NCBI GenBank assembly: GCA_964013895.1 | Contig: CAXGYF010000030.1 | Coordinates: forward strand, 1-19,106 | DNA from: MedAcidi-G1 sp002713545 | GTDB taxonomy: Bacteria; Actinomycetota; Acidimicrobiia; Acidimicrobiales; MedAcidi-G1 | Direction: 5' to 3' | Length of the DNA stretch: 19,106 nt | Shown: positions 8,079 through 15,639 of the stretch, piece by piece | Position numbering within the stretch: position 1 is the first letter of the stretch | Layout of the letters: each line of letters begins with the position of its first letter | Position numbers and translations under genes: made by a program | The notes under the pieces: generated by a model | What the model was told of the DNA's origin: nothing | The model's database searches: none | What the model saw: only the letters and a program-made list of their open reading frames with translations

Positions 8079-8111
8079 CTTGCTATCCGCACTTCGGATT
8101 GTAGAAGCAAG
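8079..8111 (-). promoter_or_regulatory. Two-part hairpin in the leader of the LysM-SpoIID gene
   Basis: In the 74-bp gap upstream of the start, the minus strand can form an outer 6-bp stem (CTTGCT with AGCAAG) and an inner 5-bp stem (ATCCG with CGGAT, loop AAGTG), with a one-sided 6-base bulge. The 3' arm runs into AAGG, the only Shine-Dalgarno-like element, 10 bases before the ATG. The pairing is read directly from the sequence. A role in hiding the ribosome site is inferred. The gap is far too short for a ydaO-type c-di-AMP riboswitch. Confidence 0.35.
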
Positions 8112-8141
8112 AACACTCGCACTAGTGGAGGCTTTTAATAT

Positions 8142-9398
8142 TTACGCTTTGTTTACCCTCTGGGTTTTAAAACTTTTAATGATAAAAAAGCCTAAAAGCA
8201 GCGCTGTAATAAAGACAGTAAAGATCAGTGCGACCTCTACTCGCAAGAAGAGATCCTCCCCAAAAGAAATTGTGACGGGAAAAGTGGCTATGCCAAAGAT
8301 CCACGCTGTTGCCGAAAGCCCTTGCCGGTGAAATGCCAGCAAACCTTGAGTGACTGATAATGCATACATGAGCCCGATACTGGAAATAGCTAAAAGAAGC
8401 ATGTTTTGGTTCGAAACCTCGTATTCAGAACCGAAAGCGATTCGTGTTAACCACTGACCAGAAACTGCCATCAACAAGATGAAACAGACTCCAAATATTG
8501 TTACAAAACTGAGAAGTCGCATTAATTCATTTTTAAATTTCTCATACTCCTCGGAGGCAACTAGGTGGGAAAGTCTTGGAAGAAGTGCAGCCTGAATGGC
8601 TTGAAAGAAAAACAAGGGGATCCTTGCTATTAGCAGCGCGTTAAGAAACTTTCCTGGTTCTTCTTTTTGGCTTGTTTCAGCTAGGAGCTCTACGGCTAAT
8701 GGGCTAACATTTAAAACAAGCGCTGTTGCAAGTGATGCCAGTAAAAGCACTCCTAAAGGTCTTGAAATTTCTCTTGCTCTAACAGGCTCCCCGTGCCTAA
8801 TCAGATCATTTTGCCCAAGAAGGGCAAATAAAATTCCGATGAAAGGTGATAAACCTAAAGCTAATCCATACATCCAAACTTCGCCTGCGGCAAAGATTGC
8901 CAGCACTCCAGCTGCTATTAAGCGACCTAAGCCTTCCCCTACTAAATATTGTGCATAGTTCTTGAAACGCCCTGCTCCGGCTAGAACACCCTTTACCAAA
9001 TGAGCTAAACCTAAACCTACAACTACCAATATGATCGCTATCAGCAAACTACTTTCACTGCTAAAGATGCTTTCAATAAGCCATGAATTAAAAACTAAGG
9101 CAAAACCAACTAGTAAAAGGGTTACCGAACCTCCAATAATTGCTGCCGCTTTAACGACAGGGACTATCTCTCTACCGGAACGGCTTGCGATGCTACGCGC
9201 AGTTTGTTGTTCTAGAGGTTGAAAAATCCCTGGCCCAAGGAGGAAACTCAAAGCCCAGAGCATGCCTAGAGGTGTGTACATTTCAGCTCCGAGATCTCTT
9301 GAGGCAACAGAAATAAAGATGTAAGCGGAGACCCCGTTAATCAGAAGTCCCGTACCTACTGTTGTCGTTCCAAAAGGAAGTCTGTCGAAAAATTTCAA
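8142..9398 (-). CDS. Polysaccharide flippase, Wzx/MATE-like (MOP superfamily)
   Basis: A 418-residue integral membrane protein with about 12 hydrophobic helices (approximately 13-31, 44-58, 81-104, 117-138, 153-172, 176-194, 214-234, 251-272, 293-313, 332-352, 361-378, 388-407) and almost no extramembrane domain. The N-terminal pattern (GTGLLINGVSAYIFISVASRDLG, then FQPLEQQTARSIASR) is that of Wzx-type lipid-linked oligosaccharide flippases, where an early conserved Gln/Arg-rich loop follows the second helix. It would move an undecaprenyl-linked repeat unit to the outer leaflet. The only suitable start is TTG at 9398, because an in-frame stop lies about ten codons upstream and no Met occurs before residue 40. 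It is 36 bp downstream of ugd, and the pairing with ugd and rml supports a glycan substrate. The family call is firm; the exact substrate is unknown. Confidence 0.8.
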   Translation of the reverse strand: MKFFDRLPFGTTTVGTGLLINGVSAYIFISVASRDLGAEMYTPLGMLWALSFLLGPGIFQPLEQQTARSIASRSGREIVPVVKAAAIIGGSVTLLLVGFALVFNSWLIESIFSSESSLLIAIILVVVGLGLAHLVKGVLAGAGRFKNYAQYLVGEGLGRLIAAGVLAIFAAGEVWMYGLALGLSPFIGILFALLGQNDLIRHGEPVRAREISRPLGVLLLASLATALVLNVSPLAVELLAETSQKEEPGKFLNALLIARIPLFFFQAIQAALLPRLSHLVASEEYEKFKNELMRLLSFVTIFGVCFILLMAVSGQWLTRIAFGSEYEVSNQNMLLLAISSIGLMYALSVTQGLLAFHRQGLSATAWIFGIATFPVTISFGEDLFLRVEVALIFTVFITALLLGFFIIKSFKTQRVNKA

Positions 9399-9434
9399 AT
9401 GTTTTCTTTTTCTAGATCTGATTTGTTAATAACT

Positions 9435-10715
9435 TCAACGCCCAATTCCCTGGTAAGTGAAACCTTTGTCTTCCCATTCTTTTGGATTGAACACATTTCG
9501 CGTATCGATCAAATTTAGATCTGCTAAGCGATCCATGACATCATTAGGGCCGATAGTTTCATATTCTTTCCAATCAGTCAGAAGAACGACTGCATTCGCA
9601 TTCTCACAAGCTTCAAATGGTTCTTTTGAAATAGTTACTTGTGTGGGAATCCCTTCTTTATGTTGCTCCACAGTTGGATCATGTGCCTTAATTGCGGCAC
9701 CTTCTTCGTGGAGTCTTTTTATTACAGCTAACGAAGGTGAATCTCTTAAGTCATCTGTTCCGGCTTTAAATGTAAGTCCCCATACTGCGATTGTTTTTCC
9801 TTTTAATTCACCTCCTACAACAGTGCGGATTTTTTGCACAACGCGATCAAACTGTTCTTCATTGACCGCTACTGCGGTGTCTAGAAAACGAAAATTGTAA
9901 CCTACCTGCCCGGCCATATGTATGAGTGATTTTGTGTCTTTAGGAAAACAACTACCTCCCCAACCAGGTCCGGGACTCATGTATTTTTCACCGATTCTAG
10001 AGTCAGAACCAATTCCTTTTATTACATCACTGATGTCAGCACCAACACCTTCACAAACTGCAGCTATTGAATTAATGAAAGAAAGTTTGGTTACCAGAAA
10101 TGCGTTAGCGGTGTATTTAATTGTCTCAGCTGAAATTGGGTCGGTTATTAGAAGTGGGGCTTCAATTTTTTCGTACAGTTCCGCAACGACTTGAGCCGCA
10201 TTCGGATTTTCTGAACCGATAATTATTCTTTCGGGTCTCAGGAAATCATTTACTGCTGTGCCTTCTCTGAGGAACTCAGGATTTGAAACCACTGCTACAT
10301 CTGGCCTATTAAGACTCTTCATTACCTTTTCAGCTGACCCTACAGGGACTGTCGACTTATTTACTAAAATCGAATCCTGAGGTAAAATCTGGGCTATTGA
10401 TCTAACTGCGGAATCAACCATAGAAATGTCTGTGGTCCCGTCTGACCTTTGAGGTGTCGGCACGCAAAGAAAAATTACTTCACATCCAGAAACTGCCTCT
10501 TCAGGGATGCTAGTAAAAGAAAGTTTGTTCTCTTCTAATCCTTCTCTTACGAGCGTTTCAAGACCTTTTTCTACAATAGGTATTTGTCCACTTGAAAGTT
10601 CGTCAATTTTTTCTTTGTTGATGTCGTAACAAATAACTTCGTGTCCAAGATGAGCAAAACATGCTCCTGCCGTTAAACCCACATAGCCTGTTCCAACTAT
10701 TGCAATCTTTGACAT
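9435..10715 (-). CDS. ugd: UDP-glucose 6-dehydrogenase
   Basis: Oxidises UDP-glucose to UDP-glucuronate with two NAD, supplying an acidic sugar for capsule or wall polysaccharide. The 426-residue protein starts with the NAD-binding IVGTGYVGLTAGACFAHLGH (6-25). It continues with CVPTPQRSDGTTD (84-96), NKSTVPVGSAE (119-129), NPEFLREGTAV (145-155) and the active-site block GWGGSCFPKDTKSL, with the catalytic thioester Cys at 256 and Lys at 259. The C-terminal nucleotide-binding domain begins at about 315 (GKTIAVWGLTFKAGTDDLRDSP). All key residues are present and the length is normal. Other UDP-sugar dehydrogenases (UDP-ManNAc or UDP-GlcNAc types) share this fold, so the substrate is likely but not proven. 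It is the first gene of the polysaccharide operon, preceded by the largest gap between assigned minus-strand genes in the left half. Confidence 0.9.
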   Translation of the reverse strand: MSKIAIVGTGYVGLTAGACFAHLGHEVICYDINKEKIDELSSGQIPIVEKGLETLVREGLEENKLSFTSIPEEAVSGCEVIFLCVPTPQRSDGTTDISMVDSAVRSIAQILPQDSILVNKSTVPVGSAEKVMKSLNRPDVAVVSNPEFLREGTAVNDFLRPERIIIGSENPNAAQVVAELYEKIEAPLLITDPISAETIKYTANAFLVTKLSFINSIAAVCEGVGADISDVIKGIGSDSRIGEKYMSPGPGWGGSCFPKDTKSLIHMAGQVGYNFRFLDTAVAVNEEQFDRVVQKIRTVVGGELKGKTIAVWGLTFKAGTDDLRDSPSLAVIKRLHEEGAAIKAHDPTVEQHKEGIPTQVTISKEPFEACENANAVVLLTDWKEYETIGPNDVMDRLADLNLIDTRNVFNPKEWEDKGFTYQGIGR

Positions 10716-10743
10716 TTATGAACTTTCTAACAGTAAGGGTCAT

Positions 10744-10772
10744 ATCGTACGACCGTAATAAACAAAACTCAA
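10744..10772 (-). promoter_or_regulatory. Candidate sigma70-type promoter upstream of ugd
   Basis: On the minus strand TTGAGT (10767-10772) and TACGAT (10744-10749) are separated by exactly 17 bases, each matching 4 of 6 consensus positions. The -10 lies about 30 bp before the ugd ATG. The site is in the 93-bp gap that separates the MoeB-like gene from the polysaccharide genes, where an operon start would be expected. The match is moderate and the gap is AT-rich, so chance is possible. Confidence 0.35.
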
Positions 10773-10808
10773 AATTTTCTGCTAGTCAACTGACTATCTT
10801 TAGTTGCA

Positions 10809-11984
10809 TCAGGTGTCGGGGGGTTGAGATGGGCTTATTGGGCATGTTGCTTCATTTCCTTCGAGTTGGATCTGATCGCGATTCTTCCAAGTGATCTGAT
10901 TATTAGGGTCTTGATCAATTTTGTACTCGTGGAATGACATTTCTAGAGCGTCAAAAACAATTAGTCTTCCTGAAAGTCCTTTCCCCATCTCTAGGATTAG
11001 TTTTATCGTTTCTAATGCTTGAATAGTTCCCACTATCCCCGGCAACACTCCCAGCACCCCAGCCTCTGTGCAATTCGGGACTGAATCACTTTGTGGTGGT
11101 TCAGGAAAAATATCCCTATAGGTTGGTCCATTTTTTGGTTCAAAGACTGTTACTTGACCTTCATGTTGAAATATTGATCCGTGCACGACAGGCGTCCCTG
11201 TTTTCACTGACGCGTCATTGATTAGATATCTAGTTGGGAAGTTGTCGGTTCCGTCAACCACCACGTCGTAATCTTGGATTATTCCAATCGCATTGTCTTC
11301 GTTTAAACGCGTGTTATATGTGATGATGTTTACGTCAGGATTCAGAGCTGAAAGGGTTTTTTCAGCTGAATCGACTTTGTTTTCTCCTAGTGTCTCTGTT
11401 TTGTGCAGGATTTGCCGTTGAAGATTCGACTCTTCAACAGTGTCCATGTCAACAACGCCTATTGTTCCTATTCCTGCTGCAGCAAGGTATAACGCTGCTG
11501 GTGAACCGAGACCACCTGCACCTATTATTACGACTCTTGAGTCCAAAAGTTTTTGTTGCCCTTTTTCTCCAATTTCGGGGAGTGATATGTGCCTTGCATA
11601 ACGGTTGCGTTGGTCTGGCTTTAAGATTTGAGGTGATGCGCAACTTCGTCCTTGTTGTTTCCAAAGGTTGAAGCCACCATCCATCGACACCACGTTCGTG
11701 TAACCAATTTCGCTTAGTGTGACCGCAGCGAATGCTGACCTTACACCTCCGGCGCACATCGCGATGATTGGTTGATCATGATCGGGTATGTGCTCCTCTA
11801 TTGTCTCTTCGATTTGTCCTTGTGGTATCAAAATAGATTCCGGTATTACTCCTTCGTTATACTCTTCGACTTCTCGAACGTCTAGAACAACCCACCCTTG
11901 TGCAATAAGAGTCTCTGACCCTGAGGGATCTGTTTCCTCAATCATGCTTTTTGCCTGTGCTAGGAGTTCTTGGAACGTTGACAT
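10809..11984 (-). CDS. Rhodanese-ThiF/MoeB fusion, sulfur-carrier adenylyltransferase/sulfurtransferase
   Basis: A 391-residue two-domain protein. Residues about 25-115 form a rhodanese domain (VLDVREVEEY, active-site CAGGVRS with C77, DGGFNLW). Residues about 125-355 form a MoeB/ThiF E1-like domain: RYARHISLPEIG, ATP loop GAGGLGS (155-161), NLQRQ, DGTDNFPTRYLIND (244-257), and VPNCTEAGVLG with C305 in the catalytic position. It would adenylate the C-terminal Gly-Gly of a ThiS/MoaD-like sulfur carrier and load sulfur. In the usual MoeZ/Uba4 order the ThiF domain comes first; here rhodanese leads. The zinc cysteine pairs of E. coli MoeB are absent (PTYRDI and PNNQITW in their places), as I recall for actinobacterial MoeZ. 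No carrier protein, moa or thi gene is adjacent, so the pathway (molybdopterin, thiamine or cysteine) cannot be assigned. It lies 36 bp after the Sir2 gene. Confidence 0.87.
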   Translation of the reverse strand: MSTFQELLAQAKSMIEETDPSGSETLIAQGWVVLDVREVEEYNEGVIPESILIPQGQIEETIEEHIPDHDQPIIAMCAGGVRSAFAAVTLSEIGYTNVVSMDGGFNLWKQQGRSCASPQILKPDQRNRYARHISLPEIGEKGQQKLLDSRVVIIGAGGLGSPAALYLAAAGIGTIGVVDMDTVEESNLQRQILHKTETLGENKVDSAEKTLSALNPDVNIITYNTRLNEDNAIGIIQDYDVVVDGTDNFPTRYLINDASVKTGTPVVHGSIFQHEGQVTVFEPKNGPTYRDIFPEPPQSDSVPNCTEAGVLGVLPGIVGTIQALETIKLILEMGKGLSGRLIVFDALEMSFHEYKIDQDPNNQITWKNRDQIQLEGNEATCPISPSQPPDT

Positions 11985-12020
11985 TATGAAATTCTATGAA
12001 TCTTGTCGATATTTGGCACT

Positions 12021-12782
12021 TTAGTTTTTATAAAGTGAGACTATTTGCGGCAAAACTTTGCTTATTTCACCGTTTACGACAATTTCAGCTAGATGATCCA
12101 TCACAGTCGACTCGCCATTTACTATCACTGTTTTAGCACCGTTATTTACTGCTGTGGGAACCATCTCAGCTACGGGAAAAACTTGAAGGCTGGTGCCAAC
12201 TGCTAGTAGAAGATCACATGACAGAGATGCATCAAACATTCTGTCTATATCTCCAGGAAAAAGATTCTGACCGAAACTAACTGTTGCCGATTTGAGTAAC
12301 CCACCGCATGAACAATGTGGGTCAGCGTCACCTTCTCGGACTCTTTGAAGGACTACCTCAATATCGTCGCGCCAGTCGCATTCAAGACACATTGCTTCTT
12401 TCACTGTGCCGTGTATTTCAACCACTCGTTTAGGATCGTTTCCTGCCATTTGATGGAGACCGTCAACGTTCTGTGTTACGAGCATTTGCAGGAGTCCTCT
12501 TTTTTCGAGGTGCACTAGAGCCGAATGCCCTTCATTAGGGGCAACATTTGGCCAAAGCTCGCCCGATGACCTCAAGGCCCAGTTTCTTTTACGTATTTCG
12601 GGATCTGCCCTGTAGTGGTGAATATTTGATGCTTTTTCGGCTTCAGGATTTTTTGTCCATATACCGTTCGGTCCCCGGAAATCGGGTATTCCGCTGTCAG
12701 TTGATATTCCGGCTCCAGTTAAAACAGTTATTTTACTTGCTTGATCTATTAGGTCTTTTGCTTGCTCTAAAGGTCCGGTCAT
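12021..12782 (-). CDS. cobB: NAD-dependent protein deacylase, Sir2 family (CobB-like)
   Basis: Removes acyl groups from lysines using NAD, giving O-acyl-ADP-ribose and nicotinamide. The 253-residue protein shows the NAD-binding GAGISTDSGIPDFRG (23-37), the TQNVDGLHQMAG block (103-114), the catalytic His in IHG (H124), four zinc cysteines (C132, C135, C157, C159; the second pair is spaced C-x-C), SATVSFGQ and VGTSLQVFP. The SIRT5-type Tyr-x-x-Arg desuccinylase motif is not evident, so deacetylation is the default expectation. In actinobacteria a common substrate is acetyl-CoA synthetase, but nothing here names the target. It starts 15 bp after the pepA stop, with no visible Shine-Dalgarno, and is probably cotranscribed with pepA. 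Confidence 0.93.
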   Translation of the reverse strand: MTGPLEQAKDLIDQASKITVLTGAGISTDSGIPDFRGPNGIWTKNPEAEKASNIHHYRADPEIRKRNWALRSSGELWPNVAPNEGHSALVHLEKRGLLQMLVTQNVDGLHQMAGNDPKRVVEIHGTVKEAMCLECDWRDDIEVVLQRVREGDADPHCSCGGLLKSATVSFGQNLFPGDIDRMFDASLSCDLLLAVGTSLQVFPVAEMVPTAVNNGAKTVIVNGESTVMDHLAEIVVNGEISKVLPQIVSLYKN

Positions 12783-12797
12783 TCTTACTAATGTCTT

Positions 12798-14261
12798 TTA
12801 TTCAGATTTTGGAGATTCAAAAGATTGGATTAGTTGGATGAGAGTTCTGACTCCAAAACCTGTGCCACCTTCTACATTTTCCGCACTGTCTTTATCAGCT
12901 CTAGCTGGTCCAGCTATATCTAGGTGAGCCCATGGAATTCCTTCAGGGACAAACTCTGAAAGAATAAGTCCAGCAGTTAGAGCACCACCATAACCTCCTG
13001 CACTTATATTTTTCATGTCTGCGATGGGCGACTTATAAAGTTCCTTATATTCATCTGGGAGTGGAAGTTGCCAGATTTTCTCTCCAGCGTCTTCAGCCGC
13101 TTTCTCAACTTGATTCAGAAAAGAATCGTTTTTACCCATTAATCCAGCGATGTCAGAGCCAAGCGCAACTACGCAAGCGCCTGTTAATGTCGCCAGATCG
13201 ACTATTGCATCTGGGTTAGTTTCACTCGCTAAGGAAAGTGCATCTGCGAGTATGAGCCGTCCTTCTGCATCAGTGTTTATCACTTCAATCGTTTTGCCAT
13301 TTCTGATTTTCAACACATCTCCGGGCCTTGTCGCATCTCCTCCGAGCATGTTGTCAGTCATAGGCAAATATCCCTTAACTCTTATTTGGGGTGACAAAGA
13401 AGAAAGTGCGGACATTGCTCCAATCACAGCTGCCGCTCCTCCCATATCTGTTTTCATTTCAGACATGCCTTGCCATGGTTTAATTGAAAGGCCGCCGGAA
13501 TCAAAAGTAATCCCTTTGCCTACTAAGGCTAAGGTTGCTTTTGCTTTGCCTTTTGGCCTATAGGTCAATTCAACAAATCTCGGTGGGTGATCGGAACCTC
13601 GATTCACTCCGAGGAGGCCTCCGAAGCCTGCTTTTTTTATAGCGGTCTCGTCCATCACCTTTGCTGTGAGGCCTTTTTCTTTTGCCATACGTACAACTTT
13701 GCGGGCAAACACTTGAGGGGTGAGGCTTCCGCCAGGTTCGTTTACCAAATCGCGGGCCAATACAACCCCTTCAACAACAGCAGTTGCTTTCAAAATTGCT
13801 GAGTTAGCTGTAGCAGATGTGCTGCCAGCAAGTACCACTTTTTTTAGAACTTCATCTTCTTTATTTTTTGTTGAGGATGACTTGTAATCAAATTTGTAAA
13901 GCGATAATGCCATTCCTTCAACCACTGACTGGATAGCTTGATTGGTTTCAATTTCAGATTTTGAAACCAGATCTGTAGCAACCGAAGCGTGTCGGCGAGT
14001 CGCTCTTGCAAGTGCCGCTGCTGCCGTTCTTAATTTAGTTGGGCTGATTTCAGCTGATTCCCCTAGGCCTACAGCTGCGATAAGTTTGTTACCTTCTGGA
14101 AGTATTTGGACCTGTCCCAATTCACCTTTGAAACCAAGTTTTTTTAGTTCTGTCGAATTAAAGCATGCTGGCAGACTGCTTAATTCATTCGACTTAATTC
14201 CGTAAGCAACTACTGCTGTATTTGATGGCAGACGTCTGGCGGTTGTAAAGGTTATTGTCAT
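12798..14261 (-). CDS. pepA: Leucyl (cytosol) aminopeptidase, M17 family
   Basis: A broad-specificity two-metal aminopeptidase that trims N-terminal residues from peptides in the cytoplasm as a hexamer. The 487-residue protein has the variable N-terminal domain (1-160) and a complete catalytic domain. The metal and active-site residues are visible in GKGITFDSGGLSIKP (K249, D254, K261), MKTDMGG (D272) and the signature NTDAEGRL (D331, E333, R335). DLATLTGAC (355-363) is also conserved. Length is normal. A good Shine-Dalgarno, AGGAG, lies 5 bases before the ATG, one of the few clear ones in the window. It is 19 bp downstream of the cobalamin adenosyltransferase gene. In some bacteria PepA also binds DNA, but nothing here indicates that. 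Confidence 0.96.
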   Translation of the reverse strand: MTITFTTARRLPSNTAVVAYGIKSNELSSLPACFNSTELKKLGFKGELGQVQILPEGNKLIAAVGLGESAEISPTKLRTAAAALARATRRHASVATDLVSKSEIETNQAIQSVVEGMALSLYKFDYKSSSTKNKEDEVLKKVVLAGSTSATANSAILKATAVVEGVVLARDLVNEPGGSLTPQVFARKVVRMAKEKGLTAKVMDETAIKKAGFGGLLGVNRGSDHPPRFVELTYRPKGKAKATLALVGKGITFDSGGLSIKPWQGMSEMKTDMGGAAAVIGAMSALSSLSPQIRVKGYLPMTDNMLGGDATRPGDVLKIRNGKTIEVINTDAEGRLILADALSLASETNPDAIVDLATLTGACVVALGSDIAGLMGKNDSFLNQVEKAAEDAGEKIWQLPLPDEYKELYKSPIADMKNISAGGYGGALTAGLILSEFVPEGIPWAHLDIAGPARADKDSAENVEGGTGFGVRTLIQLIQSFESPKSE

Positions 14262-14280
14262 GTTTTCTCCTAGCTAGATT

Positions 14281-14823
14281 TTATTTTTCAGATACTGGAA
14301 CTGATTTAGTGGTTACAGATTGACCTTCTTGCCATCGTGCTGCGCTCCAAAGAAAATCTGAAAGCCGATTTAGATACGGAACTACATGTGAATCTTTCAA
14401 ATCAAGCCCGACTGCTGATCTTTCGGCGCGACGGCACACAGTTCTTGCTACATCCAGTCTTGCTGCTACTTCTTCTTCACCTGGAACTACGAATTCTTTT
14501 GGTGCTTCAAATTTTTCGCTAAATTCATCTATTAGGTCTTCAAGACCTTTGACAGCTTCTTTAGTTAAGCGGCTGTTTTCATCGAGTTTGTCTATTTTTT
14601 CTGGGTTGCAAGCTAGCTCCGCCATTGCTATCCAAAGCTCGCGCTCAATTCTTACCAAGACATTTGAAAGTTCTTCACCCGCTGCGGCTCTTGCTAAACC
14701 GATAAAAGCCTGCGTCTCGTCTACATCTCCGTATACCTCTGGCTGCGAGTCATTCTTTGAAACACGACCTCCATATAGAAGATCAGTGGAGCCATCATCT
14801 CCTCGTCTTGTATATACCTTCAT
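14281..14823 (-). CDS. Cob(I)alamin adenosyltransferase, PduO type
   Basis: Transfers the adenosyl group of ATP to cob(I)alamin, producing adenosylcobalamin for enzymes such as methylmalonyl-CoA mutase or class II ribonucleotide reductase. The 180-residue protein begins with KVYTRRGDDGSTDLLYGGRVSKND (ATP-binding N-terminal strand of PduO/MMAB proteins), then VYGDVDETQAFIG. It ends in the cobalamin-site helices ARTVCRRAERSAV and YLNRLSDFLWSAARW. It is clearly not the CobA or EutT type. No corrin-synthesis or B12-dependent gene is adjacent, and the 51-bp upstream gap is too short for a cobalamin riboswitch, so control by B12 is not indicated. An AGGA element lies 9 bases before the ATG. Confidence 0.93.
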   Translation of the reverse strand: MKVYTRRGDDGSTDLLYGGRVSKNDSQPEVYGDVDETQAFIGLARAAAGEELSNVLVRIERELWIAMAELACNPEKIDKLDENSRLTKEAVKGLEDLIDEFSEKFEAPKEFVVPGEEEVAARLDVARTVCRRAERSAVGLDLKDSHVVPYLNRLSDFLWSAARWQEGQSVTTKSVPVSEK

Positions 14824-14874
14824 TCGGTAATCCTAGCTGGACCAAACACCTAGACCCTCGAGCAGATTTCTATT

Positions 14875-15633
14875 TTAAGCAAGTGTTGCCCGTGCAACTA
14901 GATCCATTCCGAATCCTGTAAGTATTGCTAAATACAGTAATCCAGTTGCTGCCATGACTGCAGAGTATTGTCTTTCCTTTAGTGCTGCACGTGTTACAAA
15001 CACCAAGATGATTGTCATAACTGTGCAGGCAATCCAGAACCAACCCAACAAGCCTCCATACCCATCGTCGATGTTTCCATTAATAACTGAGATCATTCCG
15101 GTGGGGTATAAAAGTACAGCTAATTCAAATGGCCAGATTATCCCTGTTAACCTGACTAGTTCCAGAAGAGGAGATCTAACTAGTCCAGGTTGAACCAGAT
15201 ACCAATGGCCTAGAAGCATTGCGTCACTCACAACTCCAAGAAAAATTGCACCTATAAGAATTCGCGCTATTGCAAGAGCCGGTGGGCCTCCTGCGTCTAG
15301 TGCTGCAACTACTAAAGCAGCTATACCGAGTATCGGCGCGACCAAATCGAGATTTAAATTAAGATTTTTTTCTTCATTTTTTCTATTTAAAAAAGAAATT
15401 GATAGTGGTATTGCTGTCGCTATAACTATTCCAATGGTTATTATTTCGCGCTCTAATACTGTTTTGGTTAATAACCCAACTGCGAGTGCTCCGATCAACA
15501 TAATGATGTATGTGGAGCGCAGTAACCATCCGTAGCCTATGCCTACCTTGCGGTGACGACATGTGACCCACAGGAAGAGGAGACCGCCGACTGACCATTG
15601 CAAAAGAACGGTAGATGCATCAAGGCGAATCAT
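14875..15633 (-). CDS. Unrecognised eight-helix membrane protein
   Basis: A 252-residue protein, almost entirely hydrophobic, with about eight helices (approximately 9-24, 39-57, 64-82, 97-112, 118-142, 158-180, 194-215, 225-247). Loops 3-4 carry a charged Asn/Glu/Lys patch (84-95). The most distinctive element is DAMLLGHWYLVQPGLVRSPL (137-156), where a His-Trp-Tyr cluster sits at the end of a helix, followed by an external-looking Gly-rich loop (NGNIDDGYGG, 185-194). Histidines in such a position can bind heme or metal, but only H143 fits and no second ligand is obvious. I do not recognise the family. It follows the lipB-lipA stop by 6 bp and so probably belongs to the same transcript, which may hint at a respiratory or cofactor-linked role. 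Confidence 0.6.
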   Translation of the reverse strand: MIRLDASTVLLQWSVGGLLFLWVTCRHRKVGIGYGWLLRSTYIIMLIGALAVGLLTKTVLEREIITIGIVIATAIPLSISFLNRKNEEKNLNLNLDLVAPILGIAALVVAALDAGGPPALAIARILIGAIFLGVVSDAMLLGHWYLVQPGLVRSPLLELVRLTGIIWPFELAVLLYPTGMISVINGNIDDGYGGLLGWFWIACTVMTIILVFVTRAALKERQYSAVMAATGLLYLAILTGFGMDLVARATLA

Positions 15634-15639
15634 TTGTTT

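Noticed and set aside
8068..8141. ydaO-type c-di-AMP riboswitch before the LysM gene
   Set aside because: These riboswitches commonly precede actinobacterial wall hydrolase genes, but the gap is only 74 bp and lacks the required multi-helix core; only a small hairpin is present.
10779..10808. Rho-independent terminator after the rhodanese-MoeB gene
   Set aside because: The only inverted repeat is a 5-bp CAACT/AGTTG stem with a 10-base loop and no adjacent T-run.
14824..14874. Cobalamin riboswitch before the adenosyltransferase
   Set aside because: The 51-bp gap is far shorter than a B12 riboswitch and has no B12-box-like element.
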